Of a stretch of 64,000 nucleotides of DNA, positions 37,194-45,707 are shown in pieces (position 1 is the first letter of the stretch; each line of letters opens with the position of its first letter). The DNA is from Rhizobium acidisoli. Its GTDB lineage: Bacteria; Pseudomonadota; Alphaproteobacteria; Rhizobiales; Rhizobiaceae. The stretch covers positions 4,022,501 through 4,086,500 of the forward strand of contig NZ_CP034998.1 of NCBI RefSeq assembly GCF_002531755.2, read 5' to 3'. The position numbers and the translations under genes were made by a program. The notes beneath the pieces were generated by a model that saw only the letters and a program-made list of their open reading frames with translations, was not told the DNA's origin and did no database searches.

Positions 37194-38402
37194 ATGGCAA
37201 TCTCGTTGAACAAGTTAACGGCGCGCACCGTCGCCAGCATTACCAAACCCGGTCGTCATAGCGACGGCGGGAACCTGTATCTTTTTGTGGAAGAAAACGG
37301 GCGCAAGCGGTGGGTCTTCATGTATCGGAAAAACGACCGGCAGCGTGAGATGGGTTTGGGCGGGATCGATACCGTCTCTCTAGCAGCAGCCCGCGAGCTA
37401 GCAGCCGATGCACGCCTGAAGCTACAAGCCGGCATCGACCCCATCGACGCGCGGAACGCTTCGTCAATCGAGGTGCCGACGTTCGGGGACTTCGCCGACG
37501 AATTTATCGAGGTGATGAGGCCGCAATTCCGGAATGAGAAGCACGTCGAGCAATGGAAGATGACGCTTCGTGAATACGCGAAGCCACTGCGGCCGAAGCC
37601 GGTCGACCAGATCACTGTGGACGATGTCTTGAGAACGCTGCAGCCGATCTGGCTCACGAAATCGGAAACCGCCTCCCGCACGCGTGGCCGTGTCGAACGG
37701 GTACTAGACGCCGCCAAGGCCAAAGGGTTCCGGTCCGGCGAGAACCCCGCGATTTGGCGCGGCAACCTGTCGAACCTGCTACCCAAGCGGAAGAAGCTCG
37801 CACGCGGCCATCACGCCGCCCTGCCCTATGCCGAAGTGCCGTCCTTCATCGGCCGATTACGGCAGCGGAAGGCCACGGCCGCCCGCGCGCTGGAATTCAC
37901 TATCCTCACGGCGGCGAGATCCGGCGAGACTTTTGGCCTGCTATGGAAAGAGATCGACCGGAAAGCCGGGATCTGGACGGTGCCGGAAGGCCGCATGAAG
38001 GCTCATCGCGAGCATCAGGTTCCGCTTACCCCACGCGCCCTGGCGATCCTCGACGAGATGGCGCTGTTCGGAGAAGATCCGGACGCATACGTCTTCCCCG
38101 GCCAGAAGCGCGGAAAGCCGTTGTCGCCGACGGCTATGGAAATGCAGTTGCGGCGGCTGAAGGTTGACGTCACGACCCACGGCTTCCGGTCATCGTTCCG
38201 GGACTGGTGCGGCGAAGAGACATCCTTTCCTCGAGAGATCGCGGAAGCCGCGCTTGCCCATGTCGTCGGCGACGAGACGGAACGCGCCTATCGCCGCGGC
38301 ACGGCACTGGAGAAGCGCCGCCGGTTGATGACGGCGTGGGCGAACTACTGCGAGCCTGAGACCAGCAATGTCATTCCGCTGAAACGACGCGCAGGGGCTT
38401 AG
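37194..38402 (+). CDS. int: P4-type tyrosine integrase
   Basis: This 402-residue recombinase has an N-terminal DUF4102 arm-binding domain (SDGGNLYLFVEENGRKRWVF), a core-binding helix bundle and a catalytic domain. Active-site residues are visible: the first Arg in TAARSGETFG (about 242), HGFRSSFRDW (His about 329, Arg about 332), LAHVVGD (about 356) and the Tyr in AYRRGT (about 366). It catalyses integration at the tRNA-Ser gene. It lies 144 bp inside attL and reads into the element, so in the circular form it would sit directly beside attP and diverge from the excisionase gene. Confidence 0.95.
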   Translation: MAISLNKLTARTVASITKPGRHSDGGNLYLFVEENGRKRWVFMYRKNDRQREMGLGGIDTVSLAAARELAADARLKLQAGIDPIDARNASSIEVPTFGDFADEFIEVMRPQFRNEKHVEQWKMTLREYAKPLRPKPVDQITVDDVLRTLQPIWLTKSETASRTRGRVERVLDAAKAKGFRSGENPAIWRGNLSNLLPKRKKLARGHHAALPYAEVPSFIGRLRQRKATAARALEFTILTAARSGETFGLLWKEIDRKAGIWTVPEGRMKAHREHQVPLTPRALAILDEMALFGEDPDAYVFPGQKRGKPLSPTAMEMQLRRLKVDVTTHGFRSSFRDWCGEETSFPREIAEAALAHVVGDETERAYRRGTALEKRRRLMTAWANYCEPETSNVIPLKRRAGA

Positions 38403-38403
38403 A

Positions 38404-38784
38404 ATGGATCGTCGACCGATATTCGCGCTAGCCCTGATGGCGCTCGCAGGTTGCCAGTCTGGCGCCGATCATCAAGCGCAGATCGACGCGATGCTTGATG
38501 GCCGACTGGCGCAATACAGCGGCCGGCCTATCAGCGAGTTTATGTCGGCCACCGGCATGACCCCGGCTGATGCGTACCCGGTCAGCGATGGCCGGGTGTT
38601 CGTCTTCAGAACCACGCCGGTCTATATGACGCTGCCGGCGACGAACGTGACGCCGGCCGTCACGCGCGCCGCGCAGTGCCAGCTGCTGGTGCGAACCACA
38701 AATGAGAGCAAGGCTTCGGGCGCCGATGCCTGGACAGTTCGTGCAACACAGCGCAGCGGCGCCTGCAACAACGTGCCATTCTGA
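38404..38784 (+). CDS. Putative lipoprotein (126 aa)
   Basis: The N-terminus MDRRPIFALALMALAGCQSG is a short signal peptide with lipobox LAGC; Cys17 would be acylated. The rest is small and soluble, with two more cysteines near the C-terminus that could pair. It starts 1 bp after the integrase stop, so it is probably translated from the same transcript. No known family; lysogenic conversion or surface function is possible but unproven. Confidence 0.7.
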   Translation: MDRRPIFALALMALAGCQSGADHQAQIDAMLDGRLAQYSGRPISEFMSATGMTPADAYPVSDGRVFVFRTTPVYMTLPATNVTPAVTRAAQCQLLVRTTNESKASGADAWTVRATQRSGACNNVPF

Positions 38785-38916
38785 TAAATACCAAACTACG
38801 GCGGTCTTCCTAGAATAGGTTCGTCCCCGCGACGGTGATTGCGCGATCCGCCGGATTGACAATTTTCATCTACAATCGAAGATTTCAGCCTCGCAATATT
38901 TAACAAGCTGAGTCGT

Positions 38917-39939
38917 ATGCCCGAGAACGAAGATGAAGATATCGGCCTAGCGGTCGACTGGAGCACTCATGGATTCAAGGCCAAGATCAAGAGCCGATTT
39001 ATGTCTGCACTGGATCGACTGGGAGCGACCAGATTAATTGCATCGAGTAACCCACTTGACCGTAAGAACGCCATTGGGAGCGCACTGACTGGCTCATACG
39101 TGTCTCTAATAAAGGTCGCGAGCCAGACGATCGAAAACCAGGTTGAGCAGGATCCGAGATTGGCGGCTAAGCTGCTTATGTCTCTCAGTCGCGCGGAGAA
39201 AGAGGCAGAGAATATCGATGCGTCGCTGGAATTCGCACTCCAGGATCTTCGTAATAATCCGGAATTGAGCGATCAGAGCGACAAAGCAGCTGATACGATG
39301 AATGCCGAAATGGTGAACCGCTGGGGGCGATATGCCGGCGAGGCAACTTCAGAAGCGGTCAGGGAAAAATGGGGTAAAGTTCTTGCTTCTGAAATACGGG
39401 CTCCGGGGACATTCTCGCACCAAACCCTTCGAATAATCGACGAGGTTGACCCGGACATCGGCAGGATTTTTGAGAAATTGTGCCAAAATCGCTTTACCTC
39501 GTGGGTACCCGTAGTTACGGCGGGTGTGTCGGCGCACGAGGTGGAGGAAATGCAACATGCGGGCCTTCTATTGCACCAGGAATTCTACGCGTCGGTAGCC
39601 TTCAGTAATACTACAAGGTCTAGTGACGAGAGCGATTGGTGGATAATAGGTAATGAGGAACGGTCGGTAGCTGTCAGCAAAGCCGCTCCAGCACCTTCCG
39701 CCAAGCTGTTCGCCAGCATAGATGACATGAGGGTCGAAAACGGAAACCTGAGAATAAATGTCTTTTCGCTCACGCGGGCGGGCCGAGCGATTGCAACGAT
39801 CATACCTCAAGATCGTGCCTCGGCAGTCAAGCGCTTGGCATCTGCTCTGGTGCCGATATTTGGTTCTGATAACGTTGTCGTTCTCAAAAGGAACGACGAC
39901 AATTCACTAAGCGAGGACAACGAATGGGCACCGCCTTGA
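38917..39939 (+). CDS. DUF2806 domain protein
   Basis: The 340-residue protein shows the DUF2806 pattern: an N-terminal helical region, then MNRWGRYAGEATSE-type segment (EMVNRWGRYAGEATSEAVRE) and REKWGKVLASEIRAPGTFS, followed by a region that reads like a winged-helix or sensor (LCQNRFTSWVPVV). Function is unknown. Such genes occur in mobile-element cargo. Codon use is more AT-rich than in the flanking chromosome, which suggests a recent acquisition. Confidence 0.7.
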   Translation: MPENEDEDIGLAVDWSTHGFKAKIKSRFMSALDRLGATRLIASSNPLDRKNAIGSALTGSYVSLIKVASQTIENQVEQDPRLAAKLLMSLSRAEKEAENIDASLEFALQDLRNNPELSDQSDKAADTMNAEMVNRWGRYAGEATSEAVREKWGKVLASEIRAPGTFSHQTLRIIDEVDPDIGRIFEKLCQNRFTSWVPVVTAGVSAHEVEEMQHAGLLLHQEFYASVAFSNTTRSSDESDWWIIGNEERSVAVSKAAPAPSAKLFASIDDMRVENGNLRINVFSLTRAGRAIATIIPQDRASAVKRLASALVPIFGSDNVVVLKRNDDNSLSEDNEWAPP

Positions 39940-39945
39940 AACCGC

Positions 39946-40746
39946 TTAGCTTGCGGCGGTCGCCAGACCAAGTTTTCTGTCGAGATGTTCGTTTAGCGCT
40001 ACGATCTTCAGTCGTGCGACCGTAATCATATGCTCGGGTCCGAGCTCATTGGCGGTGTCTATTATCAACCGGGTTAAATCGCGGGCGATCTCGACAAGCG
40101 GTCTGACCGCCGGGTCAACATGCAGCTTTTCCGCAATTCCGTAGTTGGCCTCCGGCGCCGCTGCAAACTGTCCGAACCGAATTATCGCTCGATCTCGAGG
40201 CAATGCTTCCCTAGGCTTAAAGACCGAACTGACAATTCTGCCATCGCTCGCGGAGCCCGTGACAAAGTTCACATTGCTGAAGTTGTTGTTGATCAGGTCT
40301 GCGAGCGTCTGGATATGGTTTTCGAGCGTTCTCTCCTCCTGTTCGCGACGCCGATCAGCATCTTGCGCCTTTAACAAGTTGGTCTGCAGACCAATGAACT
40401 CAGCTTGGCGCCTCGCCTCTTCGGCTTGCTCCTGCATCACTTTTCGGTTTTCTTCAAATTCGCGCCTGGTCAAACGCAGCTCTTCTCGCTGCTCCGCGAG
40501 TTCCTGAGACTGTATCCACACGGCAGCGACCAGCCAAGTAAACGCGATTGGAGCGAACACGCCGGCTATGAAAGTCCCCCAATCAGAGGCTGTCATACAG
40601 GAGTATGTGCCTGCTGCCGGGCAATTGCCCTTATATGCAAACCAGCCTAGTAGGAACGCGCATATCAACAGAGTTCCCGTTAAGCACCCCGCAATCTTCA
40701 GCGTCAAGCCGCGCCCCGGCGCCCGTAATCCAGTATCTCTTTGCAT
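39946..40746 (-). CDS. Two-helix membrane protein with coiled coil, AbiC-like architecture
   Basis: The 266-residue protein has two N-terminal membrane helices (about 15-37 and 57-77), then a long coiled coil rich in E, R and Q (QELAEQREELRLTRREFEEN) to about residue 145, then a soluble C-terminal domain. This layout, including WGTFIAGVFAPIAF before the second helix, resembles putative phage abortive-infection (PutAbiC) proteins. No catalytic residue can be named. It converges with DUF2806 (7 bp apart) in the cargo zone. A defence role is an inference from architecture and location. Confidence 0.65.
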   Translation of the reverse strand: MQRDTGLRAPGRGLTLKIAGCLTGTLLICAFLLGWFAYKGNCPAAGTYSCMTASDWGTFIAGVFAPIAFTWLVAAVWIQSQELAEQREELRLTRREFEENRKVMQEQAEEARRQAEFIGLQTNLLKAQDADRRREQEERTLENHIQTLADLINNNFSNVNFVTGSASDGRIVSSVFKPREALPRDRAIIRFGQFAAAPEANYGIAEKLHVDPAVRPLVEIARDLTRLIIDTANELGPEHMITVARLKIVALNEHLDRKLGLATAAS

Positions 40747-40770
40747 GCATTGCCCCTAAACTTTATGCCG

Positions 40771-41469
40771 TTAGCGCCGCCGCGTGTAGCCACGAACATA
40801 GGTCCCGTTCTTTCTGTAGTAGCCGCGCACATAGACGCTTCCGCCATAGCTCGGCGTCGGCCTGGCCCACGATGAATATCCATCATAGCCGCCAGGTCGA
40901 GAAGCTGCGCTGCGTGCACCGCAGCGGCGGCCCGCGGCATCGAGGCTTTCCGGCATCGGGCAGTTGCCCGTGTAGACGCGCGTTGACGGACTATAAACGC
41001 TCGAGCCAGCGTATGCCGGAGTAGCCGATCCGCCCGCCATACCAGATCCGGGCGACACCGACGCCAAAGAAGCCGGCGCAGCGGGAAAGTCGTCATTTAC
41101 CGAAGTCAGCACTGTTGGCGCGGCGCGGCCAAACGCCAAATTGCCCTTCGACCCGTCGGCCAGGCTCACGGTGCCGGTTCCGCTCATGCCGTCTGGCGAG
41201 CGCAGGACGTTGATGGTGCCGTAACGGCCATCGGAGCAACGCACCGGCGCCGAGATCATGGGCCGCGTGTCGAGGGCGTCGTAATTGCCACTGCAGGAAA
41301 TATCGCCATTCGGCGTCGAGACCTGGAATATGCCGCCGCTGATTGCCGCGGTCGTTGTGCCCATCAGCGCCTGGCCGTCGTTCATCTTGACTGCGGCCGG
41401 CAGCGTAACCGTTCCGCATCCCGCCAGTGCAAGCGCCGCCAAAACGGCCAGCGTCATCTTCAGTTTCAT
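40771..41469 (-). CDS. Putative lipoprotein with tyrosine/arginine-rich tail (232 aa)
   Basis: A signal peptide with lipobox LAGC (Cys18) opens MKLKMTLAVLAALALAGCGT. A beta-rich domain follows (VKMNDGQALMGTTTAAISGG, CSGNYDALDTRP), then a low-complexity part and a C-terminal GSVYVRGYYRKNGTYVRGYT repeat-like tail. ATG 41469 is favoured by GGGGGAA 6 nt upstream; the longer frame to 41532 is not needed. The YVRGY tail resembles tails of small rhizobial exported proteins. Function unknown. Confidence 0.7.
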   Translation of the reverse strand: MKLKMTLAVLAALALAGCGTVTLPAAVKMNDGQALMGTTTAAISGGIFQVSTPNGDISCSGNYDALDTRPMISAPVRCSDGRYGTINVLRSPDGMSGTGTVSLADGSKGNLAFGRAAPTVLTSVNDDFPAAPASLASVSPGSGMAGGSATPAYAGSSVYSPSTRVYTGNCPMPESLDAAGRRCGARSAASRPGGYDGYSSWARPTPSYGGSVYVRGYYRKNGTYVRGYTRRR

Positions 41470-41595
41470 GATGGTTCCCCCAACCAGTGAGGGAACAATG
41501 AAATCAACCAGAAGGGGAGTCCATAGCACCACTGGACCTTATTTGGCATTTCCCGGAGTTATTCACTTCGGAATTGTCGTGCGTCTGGCAGCTGG

Positions 41596-42348
41596 TCAAA
41601 TGAAGGCTAGTTGCGCCGAGGCGGAAGCAAGAGGTTCGGCTGGCGGCAACAAGACGATCCCGTCGTCTGCCAGCGGGCGCTGCAGTTTGCACGCCTCTTC
41701 CCAAGGTGCAGACAGCCAGATCTCGATTTCGTCGCGGTCGGCAAGGATCACCGGCATCGCCTTTTGATGGATTGGCGCAACCACCGCATTCGGCTCCGTG
41801 GTGAGGAAACCGAACAGGTCGGTCGTGATCAACCCTTCCTTGATCTTCCGCACGCTCGCCCACTGCGGCACCCACAGCCCAGCGAAGAACATAAGAGGCT
41901 CGCCTGGCGCGCCGAACCAAGCATTCGGCGTCCTGCCGCCATCCGGCTTGTTGGCCGGGTCCGGCTCGGCAAAGCGCGTGAATGGAACCACACAGCGGTT
42001 CTCGACGCCAAGCCAGCGCTTCCAGTGCTTGCTGCTCACGTTGCGGACGTTCGTCGTGCCGCCATCCGGCTCCATCTTCAGCAGCTCATCGAAGTCGACA
42101 GGCTTCCCCTTCTTGCGCAGTCCGTCAGCGCGTTTGGTCGCTGCATCGAATAGAGCCTTCGAAGAGCTTGGCAGTCCCCAGCGGACGTTAGCGAGTTCTC
42201 GGCCCGCCGGCGTATTGCGGACGATCGGCGCCAGCCGGTCTGGCCAGATCTCTTGCTGCGGCTCCATATTGCCGGTGCTGTCGATCATCGCCCGCGTGAT
42301 TGCTCGGATGGCCTGCTGGTTGCTCATCATCCGGTATAAATTGCACAC
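41596..42348 (-). CDS. SRAP family (YedK/HMCES-like) abasic-site protein
   Basis: This 250-residue protein has the SRAP fold. I start it at the GTG at 42348 (GGGAGG 5 nt upstream) because this places the catalytic cysteine at position 2 (M-CNLYRM), as required for the family after Met removal. Other signatures are WGL, NRCVVPFTRF, FFAGLW and HQKAMPVIL. SRAP proteins crosslink to abasic sites in single-stranded DNA and shield them from nucleases. The open frame upstream to 42435 would bury the cysteine and is rejected. In this element it sits near a DNA ligase and a LexA-type box. Confidence 0.9.
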   Translation of the reverse strand: MCNLYRMMSNQQAIRAITRAMIDSTGNMEPQQEIWPDRLAPIVRNTPAGRELANVRWGLPSSSKALFDAATKRADGLRKKGKPVDFDELLKMEPDGGTTNVRNVSSKHWKRWLGVENRCVVPFTRFAEPDPANKPDGGRTPNAWFGAPGEPLMFFAGLWVPQWASVRKIKEGLITTDLFGFLTTEPNAVVAPIHQKAMPVILADRDEIEIWLSAPWEEACKLQRPLADDGIVLLPPAEPLASASAQLAFI

Positions 42349-42480
42349 ATCACCCTCCCTCGGCGTCCACACGCCTTTTCTGCTCACTTCGTCCGTGTCG
42401 ATGAATTGACCGTTCCAACGGTCCCTGAATTGCATCGCAGCTTCGCGACTTCCGAAACAGAAAACAAGGTACTGATCCCA

Positions 42481-42669
42481 TCAGACCGAAGCGGAATAGA
42501 ATTTGGAAGACCGGTCTATGGCCAGCGCGGAGCTGATTATCTCGCCTCGCTGGCGGAAGTGGTAAGCATGTTCGCCGGAATTATAGTTCTCCCAAAAGAT
42601 GATCACGTGATGGGGCAGAAGGGCATTCAAGAGCCATCGGGCGAGGGGATTATCTCGTCGGTCGGCCAT
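42481..42669 (-). CDS. Hypothetical small protein (62 aa), doubtful
   Basis: A frame of 62 codons from ATG 42669 (MADRRDNPLARWLLNALL) follows directly after the zinc-ribbon gene. The N-terminal half could form an amphipathic helix. There is no good ribosome site at this ATG; GGAGG lies 17 nt upstream. No family is recognised and it may not be expressed. Confidence 0.3.
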   Translation of the reverse strand: MADRRDNPLARWLLNALLPHHVIIFWENYNSGEHAYHFRQRGEIISSALAIDRSSKFYSASV

Positions 42670-42670
42670 C

Positions 42671-42991
42671 TTATAGGAACCCATCCTCCCATATCGGCTT
42701 TTTCACCGTGTTGATCTTGACCAGGCGGCGCACGGTCAACTTGCGGTATTCCGACCCCCAAATTTGAACGACCCTCAGGACCATATAGTCTGCCCGATCA
42801 CAGCGCTGGCAACGGAACCGGCCTGCCAGCCGGTCGAGGCTGACGTTCGGCGTCAGCTTCAAAAGGTCGCGCGGAAAAAAGCGGTAAGTTCTTTTGCAAA
42901 ATTGGCAGGTGACTTCCAGCAGCTGGCCGGCCTCGTCCGCATCGCTCAGACTCCAGCCACGCAACTTTTTGGAATAGTTCATTTCCGGCAT
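42671..42991 (-). CDS. Zinc-ribbon-like hypothetical protein (106 aa)
   Basis: The protein has two CxxC pairs (CQFC near residue 30 and CQRC near 61), spaced about 30 residues, consistent with one structural zinc. Between them is FFPRDLLKLTPNVSLDRLAG, a segment I know from small rhizobial proteins. A role in DNA binding is possible. The start is uncertain (ATG 42991 or 42982); neither has a strong ribosome site, and a second frame overlaps upstream. Confidence 0.65.
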   Translation of the reverse strand: MPEMNYSKKLRGWSLSDADEAGQLLEVTCQFCKRTYRFFPRDLLKLTPNVSLDRLAGRFRCQRCDRADYMVLRVVQIWGSEYRKLTVRRLVKINTVKKPIWEDGFL

Positions 42992-43136
42992 TGTTCAGTC
43001 TCGGTCGTATCTCGGCCGCCACCCCCCGCGTGATCCCTCGACCCATCGCGCCTTCTGTCAAAACCAGCTGCCAACGAAGATGGCGGATGTCATTCAGGAG
43101 GGTTCCGATCGCTGCTTGCGCATATCCGTGCTCCAT
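42798..43136 (-). CDS. Possible upstream overlapping gene (start near 43136)
   Basis: A minus-strand frame begins MEHGYAQAAIGTLLNDIRHL and runs over the start of the zinc-ribbon gene in another frame. Its first 55 residues look like a genuine helical protein; the rest reads as a shadow of the zinc-ribbon gene. Its start is 36 bp from a LexA-type box, so a leftward transcript would begin here. A frameshifted or decayed gene is possible. Ribosome site is weak. Confidence 0.3.
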   Translation of the reverse strand: MEHGYAQAAIGTLLNDIRHLRWQLVLTEGAMGRGITRGVAAEIRPRLNNAGNELFQKVAWLESERCGRGRPAAGSHLPILQKNLPLFSARPFEADAERQPRPAGRPVPLPAL

Positions 43137-43171
43137 ACTCAAGCTTTCAGATTGGCGGCCGCCTCGCCGAT

Positions 43172-43186
43172 GTTCCCATTATGTTC
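43172..43186. promoter_or_regulatory. LexA-type SOS box between leftward genes and DNA ligase
   Basis: GTTC-CCATTAT-GTTC matches exactly the GTTC-N7-GTTC direct repeat bound by LexA in alphaproteobacteria. It lies 71 bp before the DNA ligase start and 36-50 bp before the leftward frame, where it could control either or both directions. A chance match in a 64-kb window is not negligible. Confidence 0.55.
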
Positions 43187-43256
43187 TCGGTCGCCCTGGA
43201 GTCAATAATCAATCTTGGTCAATTGCTTTTTAAGTTGTTGCTGATGAACTGCGGGC

Positions 43257-44306
43257 ATGACTAAGCCGCCTCGCAAGTCTGCCAAGCCGCTGCTCGGTGA
43301 CACCGAAGCGCCGCTCCGTAGCCGGCCGCGCCGGCGCCGCGACTCTGCCCAACCGCAACTTCCCTTCGATCCCATGCCGGAACGCATTGAGCCGTGCCTG
43401 GCGCTGCCGAAGCAACGGCCGCCGAAGGGGCCGCAGTGGACGTTCGAAATTAAATGGGATGGCTATCGGCTTGCCGTCCACATCGAACCATCAGGCGTGC
43501 GCATCCTGACGCGGGGCGGCCATGACTGGACCGATCGCTTCCCCGCAATCGCGGCCGAGGCGAAGCGCCTGCCGATCTCCACCGCGATATTGGATGGCGA
43601 GGCCGTCGTGCTCAACGCGCAAGGCCGGTCCGATTTCGGCATGCTTCAGCAGTCTCTCGGCGGGCGAGGTGGCGCAAGACAGTCTCGCGAGGCAATCCTG
43701 ATGGCGTTCGACCTGCTCTATTTCGACGGCCACGACATAAGAGCGACTGAACTCAGCTCGCGGCGCCATCTCCTCGAGGACCTGGTGCCGCCCGGCGGCG
43801 AGGAAGCGATCAGGCTGTCGGAAGAGATTGAAGCGGATGGCGAAACGCTTCTGCGCATCGCCTGCAATCATGGTCTTGAAGGCATCATCGCCAAAGATTG
43901 CGCCAGCCCGTATCGCAGCGGTCGGCTCGGCGATTGGCTGAAGATCAAATGTGTCCAGAGCGGCAGCTTTGTGATCGTCGGTTATGAAAAGTCGACTGCG
44001 TCGTTCGGCGGAATAGGCCGGCTGCTGCTCGCTGCGCGGAAAGGAAACGATCTCGTCTATGTCGGCGGCGTCGGAACCGGGTTCAACGAACGTTCCGCCG
44101 GCGACCTGCGGGAGCAGATGGACAAGCTGATCATCGGCAAGTCCGCTGTTGATACCGGAAGAAAGCGCAGCGCGGTCTTTGTCAATCCAAAGCTTGTTGT
44201 CGAGATCGAATATCGAGCCTGGACGCACGACGGGAAGCTGCGGCATGCGAGCTACAAGGGGCTACGGGATCCGGCTGACCGAGCATCGATCCATGAGATC
44301 GAGTGA
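43257..44306 (+). CDS. ATP-dependent DNA ligase (LigD ligase-domain type)
   Basis: This 349-residue ligase holds the nucleotidyltransferase and OB-fold domains of LigD-type enzymes without the polymerase or phosphoesterase parts. Motif I is KWDGYR (Lys66 takes AMP). Other motifs are LDGEAV, FDLLYFDG, EGIIAK and WLKIK. It joins nicks or breaks. LigD-type ligases often work with Ku, but no ku gene lies in this window. The N-terminal 40 residues are basic and disordered. Its place beside an SOS box and an SRAP gene suggests a DNA-damage function carried by the element. Confidence 0.93.
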   Translation: MTKPPRKSAKPLLGDTEAPLRSRPRRRRDSAQPQLPFDPMPERIEPCLALPKQRPPKGPQWTFEIKWDGYRLAVHIEPSGVRILTRGGHDWTDRFPAIAAEAKRLPISTAILDGEAVVLNAQGRSDFGMLQQSLGGRGGARQSREAILMAFDLLYFDGHDIRATELSSRRHLLEDLVPPGGEEAIRLSEEIEADGETLLRIACNHGLEGIIAKDCASPYRSGRLGDWLKIKCVQSGSFVIVGYEKSTASFGGIGRLLLAARKGNDLVYVGGVGTGFNERSAGDLREQMDKLIIGKSAVDTGRKRSAVFVNPKLVVEIEYRAWTHDGKLRHASYKGLRDPADRASIHEIE

Positions 44307-44381
44307 GCGAAAGCCTTTTGGCGCACCGCCGCATCTCACACTCGGGCAGGTCCGTGACGCTCCCGGTGCGAGCCACCACTA

Positions 44382-45320
44382 TTATCGCGGGGGCGTTGGC
44401 TGCTTAGCTAATCGTTCCAACCTGCGTTTCTCGGCCAGCTTCTGCATAAGGCTTGACTCGTTGGACGTGGCGAAATGTTTCTTGATGAACTCTCCGTAAC
44501 GAGCGTCGGAGCCGAAAACGAAACTTCGTGCATTGGCGACAACCTGCCGGTTGACGCGAGCAACAAGCTGTGTGGGGCTTTCACCTGTAATCTGCGCGAG
44601 GGTTTTTTCATCTCGCACTGCGATGAAAAGCTTAGTCGGGCTCAGAGGAACCATTATCGAGACGTCGCGATCGCTAATGGCCCCGTTGATTATAACCGGT
44701 CGATCCGACGTAAGGAGAATATGCTTTGAGTCTGTGACATTGGCGACATTCCAACTCATCGAGTTCAGCCGCCTTCCGATGCCTTTGTGATCTATCAGGT
44801 CACGGTGCCACTTCAGTCGAGCTTTTTCTCGGAACTCGGAACGGTTTTGCTCCCACCATTCTTCGGCGGTGCTCGGCATTTCGGGCTCCCGATATTGATA
44901 ATATCTGTCCTGCATTGTCTGAGATAGGTTGGTCCAATCGTCATCAACTAACCTTGCCAGTTCTGCAACATCTTCGGGGTGTCGCAGCAACATACCCATC
45001 ATGAAGCGTGACCATCCACTTCTCTGCCTTTGCGTCCAGTCTATCTTGACCCTGCTGGCTAACATCAATCTCGATGCTTCGGCTGCGTGCGTATCGGCAG
45101 GCATCATAAACGATGCCTCTAAGCTCACGGCCGACCCATCGTCACTGTCATAGAGGAACTTCTTATATCCGGTTCCTTTCGGCGCGGTCAGGCGCGGCAA
45201 GACACCATTGTACCGCTTCTTGAACTCTGTGACCTTCCCGGTATGCGGGTCTGCCCAATTTTCCAGATAAAACACCGGGACAAAATGATGGTCGTGAGAA
45301 GGGTTATTGGACAGGGCCAT
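44382..45320 (-). CDS. DUF4238 family protein
   Basis: The 312-residue protein starts with the DUF4238 hallmark HHFVPVFYLENWAD (histidines near residues 11-12) and contains the ISDRDVSIMVPLSPTKLFI stretch of the same family. The histidine motif hints at a nuclease-like metal site, but no activity is established. DUF4238 genes are sporadic and common in mobile regions. Base composition is more AT-rich than its neighbours. No clear ribosome site precedes the ATG. Confidence 0.85.
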   Translation of the reverse strand: MALSNNPSHDHHFVPVFYLENWADPHTGKVTEFKKRYNGVLPRLTAPKGTGYKKFLYDSDDGSAVSLEASFMMPADTHAAEASRLMLASRVKIDWTQRQRSGWSRFMMGMLLRHPEDVAELARLVDDDWTNLSQTMQDRYYQYREPEMPSTAEEWWEQNRSEFREKARLKWHRDLIDHKGIGRRLNSMSWNVANVTDSKHILLTSDRPVIINGAISDRDVSIMVPLSPTKLFIAVRDEKTLAQITGESPTQLVARVNRQVVANARSFVFGSDARYGEFIKKHFATSNESSLMQKLAEKRRLERLAKQPTPPR

Positions 45321-45356
45321 TGCATTTTTTCTGCAACATGAACTGAGCGTTGGTGT

Positions 45357-45707
45357 TCAATCGTTGCTCTTCTTTGCAACCGATGAACCGACGATAGCAC
45401 CTACGACACCTGTCACCGCATGCCCGAGGGCATTAGCCAACGCTGCCATCCATTGGGTGTCGCCGACCCAAATTCCGACGAATGTGGATATCAAAACGGT
45501 CAGCAGAAGCAGGACGAGTGCGATCAGGGCAAATATTGAAACGCTGCTTTCAGGATTGAAAGCGAGATGGCCGTTCTTCCAAAGCGGAATCATCGCTGTA
45601 TTCGGCTTCGGAGGCTGACGTTGGAATTGCTGCGCTTCTTGTTCAGCTCTTGCAGAAAGAGGCCCCGCCGGAGCCTCCTCAACTTCGAATTCAATATCGT
45701 CGCTCAT
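45357..45707 (-). CDS. Membrane protein, candidate toxin partner of Panacea antitoxin
   Basis: The 116-residue protein has a charged N-terminal half (MSDDIEFEVEEAPAGPLSAR) and two hydrophobic helices (about 62-86 and 92-110, the second glycine-rich). The ATG overlaps the Panacea gene stop by 4 bp (ATGA), and AAGGGC lies 5 nt upstream. Known Panacea systems pair this antitoxin domain with varied toxins, including small membrane-spanning ones that depolarise cells. I infer that this gene is the toxin from overlap and topology. Confidence 0.65.
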   Translation of the reverse strand: MSDDIEFEVEEAPAGPLSARAEQEAQQFQRQPPKPNTAMIPLWKNGHLAFNPESSVSIFALIALVLLLLTVLISTFVGIWVGDTQWMAALANALGHAVTGVVGAIVGSSVAKKSND

